Shown piece after piece: positions 53,001-64,000 of a DNA stretch of 64,000 bases (position 1 is the stretch's first letter; each line of letters starts with the position of its first letter). A model generated the notes under the pieces. It did not search any database and was not told the origin of the DNA. It was given only the letters and a program-made list of their open reading frames with translations. Origin of the DNA: Ampelomyces quisqualis (taxonomy: Eukaryota > Ascomycota > Dothideomycetes > Pleosporales > Phaeosphaeriaceae). The stretch is taken from contig JAGTXZ010000005.1 in NCBI GenBank assembly GCA_018398575.1, positions 2,108,001-2,172,000 on the forward strand. The letters are read 5' to 3'. The translations under genes were made by a program, and so were the position numbers.

Positions 53001-54214
53001 CGGTATCGACGTCCTCTTCTGCTGCTGCGCCGATACCACCATCGTACAGCACGCCCATCGCCATCCTCCACCGTCTTCCGCCAACCTTCAAAGAAGGGTT
53101 CCCATCCTTGCCATACCTGATTGATCATTCGCGGAATTTCGCGATGCTGGTCAATATTTGGCTAGAGAATTCTGCCAAATACGCACATCATATACAGGCA
53201 GGCGATGGGGATCTTCTCCGCTTCCACAATATCTGTGTTTCGCTTAGTGAGCGCACGAAAGACTGTTTGGCGCGCGCTGAGCCTGCTGAACGACCATCAT
53301 CCTCTTTGAGCGTCAAGTGGGAAGAGCTTGTGGAGCAATTGCAAGGTGCAAATATTGACACGGGTCGTGGAGCAGCAACGCGGAATCGTAGTGCAATTCG
53401 AGAAGAAGAGCCTGAGGCGCTGCCCTTGTCACCAAGCGATGGAGATGACATGTCGCCATCGTCAACGGCTACTCTTATCACCATGAAACCACCACCCAAG
53501 ACGCGACATGAGCAAAACTCAAGTATATCCGCATCTGCGACCTCCCTCAAGAGCGATAGCTCTACGACAGTCTCACACGCAAACCCAGTCATCACTCAAG
53601 TTCAGGCTCAACCTTTGTCAAAACGTTACGCACCGTCCCCGCTGGAATCTACCTCACAGTCGGCATCTGCATCAGCGAGTGCTTCCGTTTCCGCGGCTGA
53701 AGAAACTCCGCCAGGATCCAGCGATGGCCTACATATGGCTCCTGCGCCGGCATACCCGCAGACCCTGTCGCAGCCGTTGGCCTCACAAGGCTCCTTCAAC
53801 TACTCGAATCCGAACGTACACATCAGCATGTCCAACTCCAACAACCGGTCTTCGAACAACGTTGGTCAACCGCCACGCAGTGCAGGACGTATCAGTATAG
53901 AAGGATCCGAGGATGGAAGTGTTGCGGAAGAGGAATACCCCACCGCACTTCCCGCCTGGTCGTCGAAAGAGAAGGCAGTCAAGGAAAAAGATGGAAAGGA
54001 GCGTGGCCTTCGCGGGGTGCTGCCTTTTCCACGAAAACGCAAGGACAAGGAGAAGGATAAAGACAAGGGTAAAGATGTTGATCGCAGCACTGATCGAAAC
54101 AGTAGAGATCGGAGTGGTTCAGCACTTGGCGATTACAATACCCTGAGCAGTCTGAGAGGCAAGGTTTCTCGAGGAGATCGACATGCCAAGGACGACAAAG
54201 ACCAAGAATCCTGA
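50079..54214 (+). CDS. Ras GTPase-activating protein (BUD2/CLA2-like) with PH, C2 and RasGAP domains
   Basis: Two exons (50079-52782 and 52833-54214) over a 50-nt intron give 1361 residues. The frame is open upstream, but 50079 is its first ATG. A disordered N-terminus is followed by a PH-like region at about residues 174-274 (RGLLAFRRGEANPWALSYCF) and a second PH-like part (RRWRRVSCTLRENGELKLYS). Next is a C2 domain near 490-600 (LFVRVIEARLLPP, FWREEFKFSDLPAL). The RasGAP domain shows the arginine finger in LLFRGNTLLTKSLDLHMKRL and the signature GFLFLRFFVPAVLNPKLFGL. The C-terminus is Ser-rich with a basic tail (RKRKDKEKDKDKG). Such proteins switch off Ras/Rsr1-type GTPases and control polarity. 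The domain order fits the BUD2 class better than IRA/neurofibromin. Confidence 0.88.
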
Positions 54215-57200
54215 CTACATGGCTGGTTTACTGGGGGTCTTCCACAGCTAGATCGATCATCACAAATGCTCAAAAAGCAGGAAATCAAGAGGAGAAAAAG
54301 TGCTGGAGAATTATTGACGAAAGAGTCCCCGGGATGAAAGAAGGCATACTCGATGATACCCAACACACAACACACGGCGGCTCCAGCCTCAAAGGCACAA
54401 ACGCTTACATATAACAACACCAATGAACGTCTCCAAGGGAAGGACATTTCCTTCCACGCATACATGAAACATGGCACAGCGCTGCGATTGGACTAGATCT
54501 GAACTTGCACACACGGACGAAAAAAGCGACGCGATCTTGATTTTTTTTTGCATAAAGGACCGGCGTACTTGGTTTGGGGCGGTACGTCTCATCTACTTTT
54601 CACGGATGGGGGAAGCCGGGGGGTGGAGGAGAGGGGAAAGCAGGGGTGGGTTTCAGTGGTGAATCGTCGAGTGATGTAATCTTGCCCTTGTCTCATCCTG
54701 CATCGAAACGATGATGTGGGCTACGATGCGACAAGCAGGACATTCTTGTACAAGAAATATCTCCCTAGCTAGATACATGCACGAATTTAGTATTTGGGAA
54801 ATGCATTTGTACCACGTGTTGATACATCATGATTTGATCCAACAGACTCCCAAGTTACGCTCATATATACACACTCAGCTTCCATGCCCGCGAACCCCCC
54901 TTTTTTTTTTTCTCTCTCTTTATCTCTACCCCCCCCCCTCCCCCCCCCTCTAAGAAAAAATAAGAATCCTCACGTTCTCCCCGCGCTGGCTTCGCCGTGC
55001 GTACAACTCCCCTTTTCACAATCCCTGCGCGTTCATGCCTGTCCCTACACTACCTCAATGTAGGCATCGGGTTAGAAGTAGATATAGACATGGAATGACC
55101 GGGAGATAAGGGGGGGGGGCGGAAATCCCGATTTACATGCCATGGCATAGTAAGAAGAAGAAGAAGTAGAGGGGGGGGCGGTTATTTTCATATCCCTGCA
55201 GTAGAACGTAGTAGGATGGGAATAGACACGCAGATTTCCATGGGAATGGAGTTTTGAACGCGAGAAAAGCGAGGGTATCTTTCCAGAGCGTTTTCCTCTT
55301 TTTTTTCTTTCTCCCTTTTCGTGGCGTGGAGGATGATTTTCTGGTGGGAAAAATGTTTTTGGGGAGGGGGTGGGGAGGAGGTTGATTAGGCGGTTTGTAT
55401 TCTATACTAGGCTTTTTTGGTATGCTGCCTGGGGAGGTGGTTTTACGGCTGCTGGTAGGTAGGGGATTGATTGTGGGGTTCTTTTGAGCTGGGGTAGTTA
55501 CCTCTGGCATTTCTTTTGTAGGCTGGTAGGCCTACGTGTCTTGGTAAAGTGTGCTGCAAAATCGCCATGTGGGTGGAAATGGTGAAGTGCTTGTCTAGGA
55601 CGATAACAGAGCGCTTTCGATTGTCGATCCGCTATGGCGATTAGATTCGATCCGACTAAAATTTAAATTGGTAGTGTAGAAGAATCCGGGACTGCATGCT
55701 GAGATTGTACTTTGCTGTCGTATGATTTAGCTCCACACGAATAGGACATCTTAGCTTATTGTTGATGCCCGACGCGACCCTAAAGTCATTGAGTTATGTT
55801 TCCACTAGCATGTTCCAACCAGGAACTACGAGTGCGGGAATCAAGCGTACACAAAAGTACGCACAACTAGCTGCGAGGTAGTTGACGCGTGTGAATATCC
55901 TTGCTTACTCTCAAGCCATGCCCACCACGTTTTCTCAGCCTTTTTAAAACAAACCTAAAATTTCGTACCTTCGTGCTTTTCCACCCGGAAAAGCAAGAAG
56001 CAATGTATGCTATTTATAGAAATACTGATTTGTGTCGAGAAGGTAAAAGAACGGGAAATGTTTAGATTGTGGGACCATGAAATACGTCGGTATTCTTCTT
56101 GATCTCGCTTCTGCAACTTCAGCAACTAATATCAAATTCTGCTTCTCTTACCCATGCACCGGTGAGTGGGTAGGCTGCAGCCATGTCATTACTAAGTGAA
56201 GTTAGGATCACGCCTATGTCAGTGGCTGCTTTTGTGTCAAATTTTGCTTCGATTATGTTGCGCTACTGCTTCACAGAGTGTTCAGGGTTCTTCTCTTGCC
56301 TACTCCATACAAAGCTAGGGTGTCATGACTAGCATATACCAAATAGCGACGGGCATGATTCTGGTTTGTGTTATGATTCCTACGTGCCCTGATTTTATTT
56401 TCCTGGTTGTCAATGCGCGCCATCGTACTACACCTAATCTACGAGATACTTCTTTATTGAACCCCAGCGTCGTGACATTAGGCACTAGGTAGAACTCGCA
56501 TTTCAAGTCAGAAACCCGATCTCTTGGGTCTTCCCGACGGAACACCGTACAATTTGGCTTCAATGGTTGCAGGATTAGTCTACGATGAATCTTACCAAGG
56601 CTGCGGTGACTGCAGCGAAGGTGTACAAGTGTCAATGAGTTTAGCTTGCTACCTGAGTCTGAGGTCGATCATCAAATTACTAAATTGTCATCTTAGTTGA
56701 TTCGGACGAGGTCTGAGCTAAGAAAATATGTGAAGAACAAGTGGACCACATGACCATTGCACCGCAGTCTGACAAGGAGCGGTCATTTTTTCCTGATGCG
56801 TCGAACTAGCCAAAGACACTGGTCTAGCAAATCTTTATCGTTTGAAAAATTATAGAGCCAAAAGAACGGTCTATAGATGAAATCAAGATCAAATAACTTA
56901 TGAGGCTTCTTCAAGAGTCTGGATGCATGTTCTCGGGGGGTGCTTTTAAATGTGCATCTGATTAGTGCCGCAAAGTACATACATAACCTCCTGTCCCTTA
57001 CACAACGAGGGTCTACTCTCTGCTGCGAATATCGATGACATTGGAATTATTAGTACAACATCGAAAGATGCTTTCTATCTTGGTTTCTGAGCCCACCCTG
57101 AGAGTAACTTGTGTTTCAGCTCCGTTGATGGCACCACGAGCGACCGAAAGGCGTCCATCTGACATGACAGTTCCAAAATCGCGCCATCTTCGGATGCCGG

Positions 57201-59370
57201 CAGCACGAATAAATCCTGCGACCCAATCCCGTACAGATCCATCACTCATTGAGTCTCAATACTCGGGCTTGGAATCGTTGTGTGCCGTGCTGAAACCGCC
57301 AGCCTGTTTTCACTCGCAACATTACACACGTCTACTAGAATCATCGTTTCACCGGGTGTAATGAAATCGGCAGAGAATCAGGTGAGCTTAAAAGTTTCAA
57401 TACTCAGTCTCACCCCTCGAGCTCACCTGCTTCTCTATACACGACATTTTCACACTTACTGTCGCTTCAGTATCCGCTTCTGGGACTAGGCTTATCGTCC
57501 ATGCAGTGCAATGCAACTGGAAAAATGGCAGGCAACTGTACTTCAAACAACATAGTTTTTGGAATCCGAAAACTCGGTCTCTTTCTGCTTTTATGTCACG
57601 TTGACCAAGCTCGGATTGACTTACGTGCATATGCATGCTTCACAGGATCGCCGTCCCTTGACGAGAATCTTGATCAGCTTGACTTTCCGAAGACAGATCC
57701 CAGCCATTCAGACTGTCAAACTCGTAATGCCCGGATGGAATCGTTCACACAGCGTGCTTTTGAGTTTTGGTTGCCATCCAAATATCTAGCGACACGATGA
57801 ATCTGTTGCACATTTGGGCTCGACTGCATAAATCTTGGAAAAGGTCTCACGTCATGCCATGTGCTAAGCCACAAAAGCAGAAGCAACCGCTCTACCAAGG
57901 AGGCCTCCTCACGCTCTACGAAAGACTATCGCACTGACACCAAGCACAAACCACCTTACTCGGAAAACTGTACGCTTGATTTCAGTAGCTCGGTCTCTGC
58001 CTGTTACCGCTTCAATAGGTGCCACGACGGAACTTGCCTGTACGATACTGTCTGTGCAAGCTAGGAGTGTGACCGTGGCTTGACTGTCAGATGTCTTTCA
58101 AATCAATGTCTTTCAACACAATCTTTTCAGTTGCGCTCACAAGCTGGGCTTCTTCCACTGAGAGATAGGCAGATAATAGCTCTCTTCCGGCTCACGATCC
58201 CGAGTGCGTCATTACACGCCGGCTTCATGATGGATGCTCGAAGCTGCCCAGTGCGGCGTCTCACTGTTGGGCGAAACTTTTTTCTCGGAATGATTGGGCA
58301 CATGGGCTGTTCGGCAGCCCAACTTCCTCCATGATTAATCGTTAAAAAACTGGTAGCTCTTGTACCCCCATCGGCTCAATTAAGTGTCTGGCACGCTGTC
58401 TGGGTCTTGGTGAGATGTTCAGAAATACCAGCTCTCGCGAGCAGCTTGTCACATGAGCCCAGAAGACAGTCAGTGGCGTCCACGCTGGATATCGCAGTCA
58501 GTTCCATAATCTTCACTCTGGAATTTGATGAACCCACGACACAGTTACGGTAACGTATTGTTCCACAAAAGTATCCAGCTTAATGCGATCTGATAAAGAA
58601 GGCAAAAATCGCTTACCAAATCCGCTGCGAAGAGCGCTCGGGGACACCGGTCACTATGCCGTCGGCCAGATCCGGAATCTCCCTGCAGGCGCTACCACAT
58701 GCGCTGGCGAAAATGCAAGCCACACCTAGCGACAGCTGTGGAAGGCGTTGACAGCCAGATACCACCACGACCAGTCCCTGAGCATGCACCCCTCTGATCG
58801 ACCACATCCTTCGGCTCCTGACGCCACGTCGATACCTGCATGATGCATTCTGTACCTTTCACGTGCGGGTCTCGTATCCGAATCGATTCAGATCCGCAGA
58901 TGTTACTTTCGGCTAATGGCTCTAGTCTTACAGAACCTATGCAAGAGCCACTTCTTGGTGCTGCTGCCGCGTGTTCTGGTTGCACGTACCAGTACTATCG
59001 AGTACTGCTTGCCGGCCCAATCAAAGGGATGAGACCAAGCAAGGACGGCCTTTCCATTATTTCTCTGGCAAGGAGATCATGGTGTTTATAGCATCTTGCT
59101 AGTTGAATATCGTCGGATATTGCGGATATTGCCGAAGGCTGGTGGTGCAGTTTCGAAGATATCGTATCGATCAGCTTGCCCACAATCTCAAAAGGCTTCT
59201 ATTTAAGAGAGTGAGATATTTCTTCTTCTGGGCCCACCACATCCAATTTTTCCGAATCTCTGGACTTGATCCTATTGACAATTCTATCTCTACAAAATCT
59301 TCGCCAAACCGAACAGCCCGTGCCGAAGTAAAAGATCACAGCAACAACACTTCATGCTTGTCTAGCAAAG
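54215..59370. other. long gene-poor interval
   Basis: About 5 kb without a gene I can support. It contains homopolymer and CT-rich runs near 54898-54955 and poly-G/poly-T runs at 55110-55330. Minus-strand open frames at 57249-57013 (RWRDFGTVMSDGRLSVARGA) and 56980-56783 (FDLDFIYRPFFWLYNFSNDK) look faintly protein-like and could be exons or relics of one unknown gene. I could not assemble them. Confidence 0.35.
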
Positions 59371-59712
59371 ATGAACGCACCCATGGCTGCACAGAGTACT
59401 ATCACTGCCTGCACAGCATGCAATGTTCTCGGTACTCATACTTGCCACGACTGTGCAGGACATCCCATTGAGTAAGTCGAAATCCGACTCTATTGCGGCT
59501 CCAAGTCTAGATTACTATGGCACAATGTATTCCGGTACATTTCAGGCATCTGAAGCAGGCGGTCAACTACAGAATCGATGTTCAACTGACTAAGTCTACA
59601 GGCTCCGCACCGAAGTCCCATGCAGTGCATGCAAGGGCCGAGGATTTGTCGGCGATCCTCGTCACAATACGACGCCTCCCTCCCATGGGAATGCAAGACA
59701 CCGTGCCTAGGC
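59371..59712 (+). CDS. possible small Cys-rich protein with DnaJ-type CxxCxGxG motifs
   Basis: Exon 1 (59371-59471) and a second exon from 59602, joined over a 130-nt intron (GTAAGT, branch CTGAC, acceptor CTACAG), give TACTACNVLGTHTCHDCAGH, then IELRTEVPCSACKGRGFVGD. That makes CxxCxxxG, CxxCxG and a perfect CxxCxGxG, the spacing of a DnaJ cysteine-rich zinc domain, without a J domain. The frame ends with TAG at 59710-59712. A further intron starting at GTCGGC and ending at that TAG would instead continue to about 59817. The 3' structure is therefore uncertain. Stand-alone CxxCxGxG proteins act as zinc-binding or chaperone-like factors; the function here is unknown. Confidence 0.45.
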
Positions 59713-60273
59713 CCCCAAGCGCCTGTCTAGCATGTCTGTTGAAAATGTTACGAGCCAAAGGCACCGCAACATCAAGACTTTTGCGACAAAGCTCTTCATG
59801 TACTGGGCACGCACCTAGTGCTTGAGTCTTCGTCTAGCTCGCACCATTTGCTACCTTTCCACAACATCTCTACCAAGCAAAGTCATGAGATACATGTGTT
59901 TTCGTTTGTTTCTACAGCACAATATCTGGTATCACGTGCTTCGCTCACCCTGTTGATGAGTCCTTATATTTGACTTCACTACACTCATTCACAACTGTTA
60001 CTTGACATTTCTCTCGGTCACATACCACTTATGACGACGAACGAGCACAATAGGTTAGCTTTTCTAGCTACTTATACACAATTTTGCATAAATAAATATG
60101 ACATCCAGCCATGTGACTCGCAAATCTTGGAAGACCGCGTAATCTGGGAAACCGCAAACTAGCGGTCAGAGCTAAGTTACCGTCCCTCGAGATCGGACCA
60201 ACCCAATCGATCGGGTTGGTGGTGGTATGTGACGTACTAAAAACATTTGCGTCGTGCCACAGAGCTAGAGATC
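59713..60273. other. intergenic
   Basis: No gene recognised; AT-rich around 60060-60110. Confidence 0.3.
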
Positions 60274-60711
60274 TCAGATAGGAACAGGTTTAAATCTAGG
60301 TACCGGTGCCACGGATCGTTGGACACGCGTCACTGAGCTAGTTCCCACGGTGTTCATATTATTCGTAGTCTGAGGGCAGTTATGACCATTTCCATCCATA
60401 TCGTCGACCGTCTGCACGAAGCGCACAGCGTAATTGAGCATGCCTATCGAGCTGTCCACCCAGTGCCCTGCAATGAAGTGCTGACACGTCCACGACTTCT
60501 TCGGGTCCGTCCACGCAGCATCGTTGATATCCTTGATCGCGTACGCACGAGATTGCATGTACTCGCCAATGACGACGCCCGTGTCGCGGCTCAAGCTGAT
60601 ACTGCGGTCGAACTGAGGCGCAATATCCAATGCCCATGCTCTTATGTTGACAGTGGGCTGATTAAAACAATACCACCACGTTGGTATAGTCAGGTCATGC
60701 ATAGTTCTCAC
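60274..60711 (-). CDS. hypothetical ORF, unassigned
   Basis: About 145 codons with protein-like composition (SISLSRDTGVVIGEYMQSRA, YAIKDINDAAWTDPKKSWTC, GHWVDSSIGMLNYAVRFVQT). The annotated-looking N-terminus is weak, and an upstream exon may exist. No signal peptide or known domain is seen. It could also be a relic, because the region borders RIP-like DNA. Confidence 0.3.
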   Translation of the reverse strand: MRTMHDLTIPTWWYCFNQPTVNIRAWALDIAPQFDRSISLSRDTGVVIGEYMQSRAYAIKDINDAAWTDPKKSWTCQHFIAGHWVDSSIGMLNYAVRFVQTVDDMDGNGHNCPQTTNNMNTVGTSSVTRVQRSVAPVPRFKPVPI

Positions 60712-60848
60712 ACGGCGATAAGCTACTGTTCGACCAGAGAATATAATTCTTTCACAGCAAACAATCTGTGCAGACTCAAGTGCCTACAGAATATGGATTT
60801 CAGTACCTGCGGCTTCGCTCTCAAGCCACGAGCACAGTTCGGCTCTGC

Positions 60849-61628
60849 TTACATACAACTTTCAAAAGAGAGAAGATCCGCGAACACTTCTTCTGCAGAA
60901 TCGTATCGTCCTTTCCAGCACTTTTCCACAATTTCGCCGCCCCAGTCTGCTGCCAACCGAGGGAAAAGTCCTTCTTCATAACGGCGCTTGAACTCCGCCT
61001 CATCATCAATAGTGTGGAGTTCTGGAAAAGGCCGGTGGCCTTTCAAGATGTGGTATATGGTAGAACCTAGAGCGAATATGTCTGTCCTTGTATCTGCGAA
61101 ATCCATGCTGTCTCGTGGCATGAATGACTCTGCGTTTTCAGATGCTCCTCCGTCGCACAGAATCTCTCTGTTAGGGCCTAGCAGCCGGCCCTGAAAGTCA
61201 CAGAGCTTGACATGCAGCTTAGAATCAAGAAGGATGTTTCGGACGTTGATGTCGCATACAATCACGTTCTTGCTGTGAGCATAGGCGATCCCTTCTGCAG
61301 TCTCTCTGGCAAAGCGAAGCTTCTCTTTCTTTGTAGGCTGCGTCTTAGTCATGTAGCTTTCCAACGATCCGTGCGGGGCGAACTCTAAAAGCAGCCCTCC
61401 TTCGTGCTTGCCCTTGAGCTCAATAATGCGAGGGTGTGAGCCAAGTTGCTCAAGTATTGCGCACTCGGCATCTAGAGCTTCCGAAGGGCCCTTATCATGG
61501 GGGTACTTTAACACAGTTGATTCGTTGATAGAGCCGATGTAGTGACCACTGCCAGCAGTAATAATGTACTTAACTCCCTTGGGGAAGTGAGGTGTAACGT
61601 ATATATCGTCTGCTGAACCTTGATGCAT
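60849..61628 (-). CDS. divergent fungal protein-kinase-like protein
   Basis: Intronless, 259 residues, a near-minimal kinase domain. It has the lysine in TVLKYP (Lys41), helix-C Glu55 in DAECAILEQLGSHPRIIELK, and hinge LLLEFAPHGSLESYM. The catalytic loop is VIVCDINVRNILLD (HRD changed to VCD; Asp126 and Asn131 kept). The Mg loop is KLCDFQGRLLG (DFG changed to DFQ; Asp144 kept), followed by DIFALGSTIYHIL. There is no clear glycine-rich loop (GSGHYIGS is the closest). This pattern is typical of lineage-expanded kinase-like genes in filamentous fungi, distinct from the pair at 18.6 and 21.9 kb. With Lys, Asp, Asn and Asp kept it may be active. Substrate unknown. It lies close to the RIP-like AT-rich edge, a usual place for such genes. 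Confidence 0.75.
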   Translation of the reverse strand: MHQGSADDIYVTPHFPKGVKYIITAGSGHYIGSINESTVLKYPHDKGPSEALDAECAILEQLGSHPRIIELKGKHEGGLLLEFAPHGSLESYMTKTQPTKKEKLRFARETAEGIAYAHSKNVIVCDINVRNILLDSKLHVKLCDFQGRLLGPNREILCDGGASENAESFMPRDSMDFADTRTDIFALGSTIYHILKGHRPFPELHTIDDEAEFKRRYEEGLFPRLAADWGGEIVEKCWKGRYDSAEEVFADLLSFESCM

Positions 61629-62819
61629 TGTTGAGAAAGGTGTTCCGAGGAAGAATACAGAGCAGGAGTCAAAGGTAGCTTAAATTCATGAGGTACGCGC
61701 TGAACACTGTTGGAATGTCCGTGCGAGGCACGGACATCGATCCCGCTTAACCTTGCAACACCTGACAGTATGAACCCAAGGCTTACCATCATCACACGGT
61801 TACCGGCTCCGATTGAGATTGGTGATCGCATCCATGTGAAGCGTCGTCATGACATGCAGCAGCAGCTTTCTTAGCGTGTTGAACAGAGGCGAGCGATTCG
61901 CTTCTGGATCCTACCAATAGTATTGCACTTGCAGATATGCACATTCGAGCTTGCACTGCCTCATCCTTCTGCACCTGTCTTGCCTCTGCGTCGTGCAGTA
62001 GGCTGCGTCCCGTATCAAAAAGCCCCACATCACTTTAAAACGACATCCCCCGCGAAGAAAGTGATTTGATTCATCCTCAACGTTCACCGGACAGAATCTT
62101 CAAACCGCTTTCTTTGTCGCCAGTGCGTTAATGACCTCCGACATCTCTCTAGTACTAATTGCTTTAGAAAGACGTCCAGAATGTGTGAACGACATCAAAC
62201 AGAGTTGACGTACAAGAACTGCACTGCAACACCAAAACACAAGGTCACGAAGTGGATTCCAGTCCCCTGCGCAACGAACTGCGGCAATTGGTCTGATAAG
62301 GAGAACATGGGTAGCTCCACCAACAAAACACCTGGCACGATCTATCCTAAGTGTTAAACTATCTCTGGTTTTCTCAGAAAGTAAGATCATCCCACTACTT
62401 GCGCGTAACCAAGAGGAGACTAATTAGCTTAGAGGTACTAACATGCCATGTAGGCAGACCTACTATTACTTATTACCATTCGCTGTTGGATCTTAACAAG
62501 TAACAACATGTACTATACTAGATAGCTACACGATGTCTTGAAACAACACATGCTGTTACTTGAACGCTCGTGATTATTTATTTCAGTTTCACAGAAATTA
62601 CATTTGCAAAAGCGCGACCGCATCGTTGAATCTATGGCAGGAATCTGTATCTGATCGATGGCATGTTGTAGGGCAGGTCACAGGTTATCGACATATCTTC
62701 TCAACGGGTAACGCTACTGGAATGGCAATAGCGTAAAGGCGGAAAATAGATAATTCGGGCCCCTCTGCCTAAAAGGTCGGAATGGCTTAGGGGGGAAGAC
62801 CCAAAGATATTCTGTTACC
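61629..62819. other. intergenic
   Basis: Short open frames only (for example 62390-62100 minus). No support for a gene. Confidence 0.3.
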
Positions 62820-64000
62820 TAATAGAGGGTCTTATTATTATTTTCTAACTCGATAGTACTTGAGTTTAGACATGTTAGACTATTTAAGAACTTTGAAAGG
62901 GGGCGCAAGTATCGATGTAAACATAGTTTAGACATAACGTAGCCTAGTAGTGTCTCCTATAAGCTGTTACTAGCACAGGCTTAGTAGTAGAGTCCTACTG
63001 CTTTTTTTGTTAACCTTATGTTAGGCCTTAGCGCGTCCTAACAGTAAGTTATGCGACATGTTATTTCTATTAATCCGCGACAATAGGCTAATGTATATTT
63101 CTAAAAAGGCACTAATAAGACTACCTTTAACTCTCTACTTGCTGTTATATATTTAATAGCTTACACGTTAAGAAAAATTAAGATTTGTCTAGTTAGCCTA
63201 GTCGCAGCGACCCGCAGCTGCCCAATAGTAATACTGTCTACTAGACAATTTGCTAAAGTTGCTCTACTTACTTCTAGTTGCTAGTAACCTAACAGCAACC
63301 TAATAGTAAGTTGCCTATGTTGCCTGTGTTACCTGTGTTGCTAGTGTTACTAGTATTGCTAGTGTTGCTAGATTTAACAGTTAAGGACTGTTAAGTACTA
63401 TAGCACTAGTAGAACTATATACTGCAGCTAGCTACCTGTGTCTTTACACTCTTGTAGCGTAAGCTAACTAAGCTAGTCCCTCTTGTCTAGTTATATAGGC
63501 TTTTTAATTAAATATAGTATAGACAAATTGCGCTCCTTTAAAAGTAGGCTAGCCTAGACGCAGCTACTAGGCTTAATATTCTGTAGAGTACGCGTTAGCA
63601 GGTACACAACGCGCTCTATATATAGAAGGCTGTAACAGCTGCTACTACTTACAGAGTAGTAATTATCTTACTAGTTAGTTGTGTTAAGATTAAGTACTAT
63701 GTCTACTAGTGCTGCACTATCTGCTATAGTAGTCTACACTATTGTGTTATATTAAGGCTAACCTAATAGTATTTATGCGTTATACTAGCAAAAGTATATT
63801 TAGTTCTTATAACATTTGCGTTACTTACTATTTATAACTACTTAATAACACTTTATTTCTTCTTTATACTATTACACTAACCTATTATACTTATCTAGTT
63901 CTAGTTGCTATTTTTCTTTAGTTAAAGTAATTATGTTAAGTATGTTGCCTTTAATTGCAATATTATAGACCTGCGTTACAAATTCTTTCTATGCGTCTTC
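62820..64000. repeat. AT-rich, RIP-like degenerate repeat region
   Basis: Base composition shifts abruptly to AT-rich, TA-dense sequence with no open frame, continuing to the end of the window. Counting one line by hand (63721-63780) gives TpA 13 against ApT 7, and CpA+TpG 5 against ApC+GpT 9. Both ratios are in the range usually taken as repeat-induced point mutation. Probably an inactivated transposable element; no residual coding could be recognised. Confidence 0.65.
63310..63372. repeat. 9-bp tandem repeat, seven units
   Basis: Seven consecutive 9-bp units with consensus GTTGCTAGT (first units GTTGCCTAT and GTTGCCTGT; later units differ by one or two bases). A further GTTGCTAGT lies just upstream at about 63278. 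It sits inside the RIP-like region. Confidence 0.85.

Noticed and set aside
55133..55510. 125-codon minus-strand frame
   Set aside because: Built from homopolymer and CT/GA-rich low-complexity sequence.
1..64000. CRISPR arrays, bacterial-type operons or prophage
   Set aside because: The intron-rich gene structure and families are fungal; no regularly spaced repeats were seen.

Overview
This window reads as nuclear DNA of a filamentous ascomycete (Pezizomycotina, probably a Dothideomycete, though the class is an inference). The signs are many 44-130 nt GT-AG introns with CTAAC/CTGAC-like branch points, single-gene transcription units on both strands, classic fungal families (COG8, UBE2O-like E2, NOT3/5, IFRD, Cyp40, isocitrate lyase, RasGAP), a MITE, and an AT-rich, TpA-rich tail that looks mutated by RIP. 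I confirmed no tRNA or rRNA gene. Exon borders were placed by hand from reading frame, splice signals and family conservation.

Layout. 0.4-2.5 kb: a membrane/secretory protein of a fungal unknown family and a GNAT acetyltransferase. 2.7-8.5 kb: a decayed block with a GH16 glucanase fragment, a broken MFS transporter, a frameshifted metallo-beta-lactamase-fold hydrolase, a 6PGDH/3-hydroxyisobutyrate-type dehydrogenase with a frame-breaking deletion, and one intact carboxymuconolactone-decarboxylase-family gene. This looks like the remains of a small catabolic cluster. 10.5-15.2 kb: a divergent housekeeping pair (UBE2O-like E2 and COG8) with a MITE in the shared promoter; the MITE's terminal repeat carries the start codon of the E2 frame.

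17-28 kb is the most unusual part. It holds two pairs of genes, each made of a PD-(D/E)XK nuclease-like protein and a protein-kinase-like protein. One pair is divergent and the other is tandem. They surround a five-exon secreted lipocalin and are followed by a cysteine-containing small secreted protein and an SRR1-like protein. 28.9-32.1 kb: D-aminoacyl-tRNA deacylase and CCR4-NOT subunit NOT3/5, divergent. 33.4-35.1 kb: an unknown coding remnant and a C2H2 zinc-finger gene whose 3' end is frameshifted. 37.5-46.3 kb: IFRD protein, Cyp40 co-chaperone, isocitrate lyase (glyoxylate cycle) and a DUF1365 membrane protein. 47.8 kb: a second copy of the MITE. 48.5-54.2 kb: a Ser/Pro-rich fungal protein and a BUD2-like RasGAP. 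54.2-62.8 kb is gene-poor, with a possible small CxxCxGxG protein, an unknown ORF and a divergent fungal kinase. 62.8-64 kb is RIP-like AT-rich DNA.

The housekeeping genes do not form operons; neighbours share divergent promoters at most. The paired nuclease/kinase genes, the relics and the RIP-like edge mark accessory, fast-changing stretches between conserved blocks.
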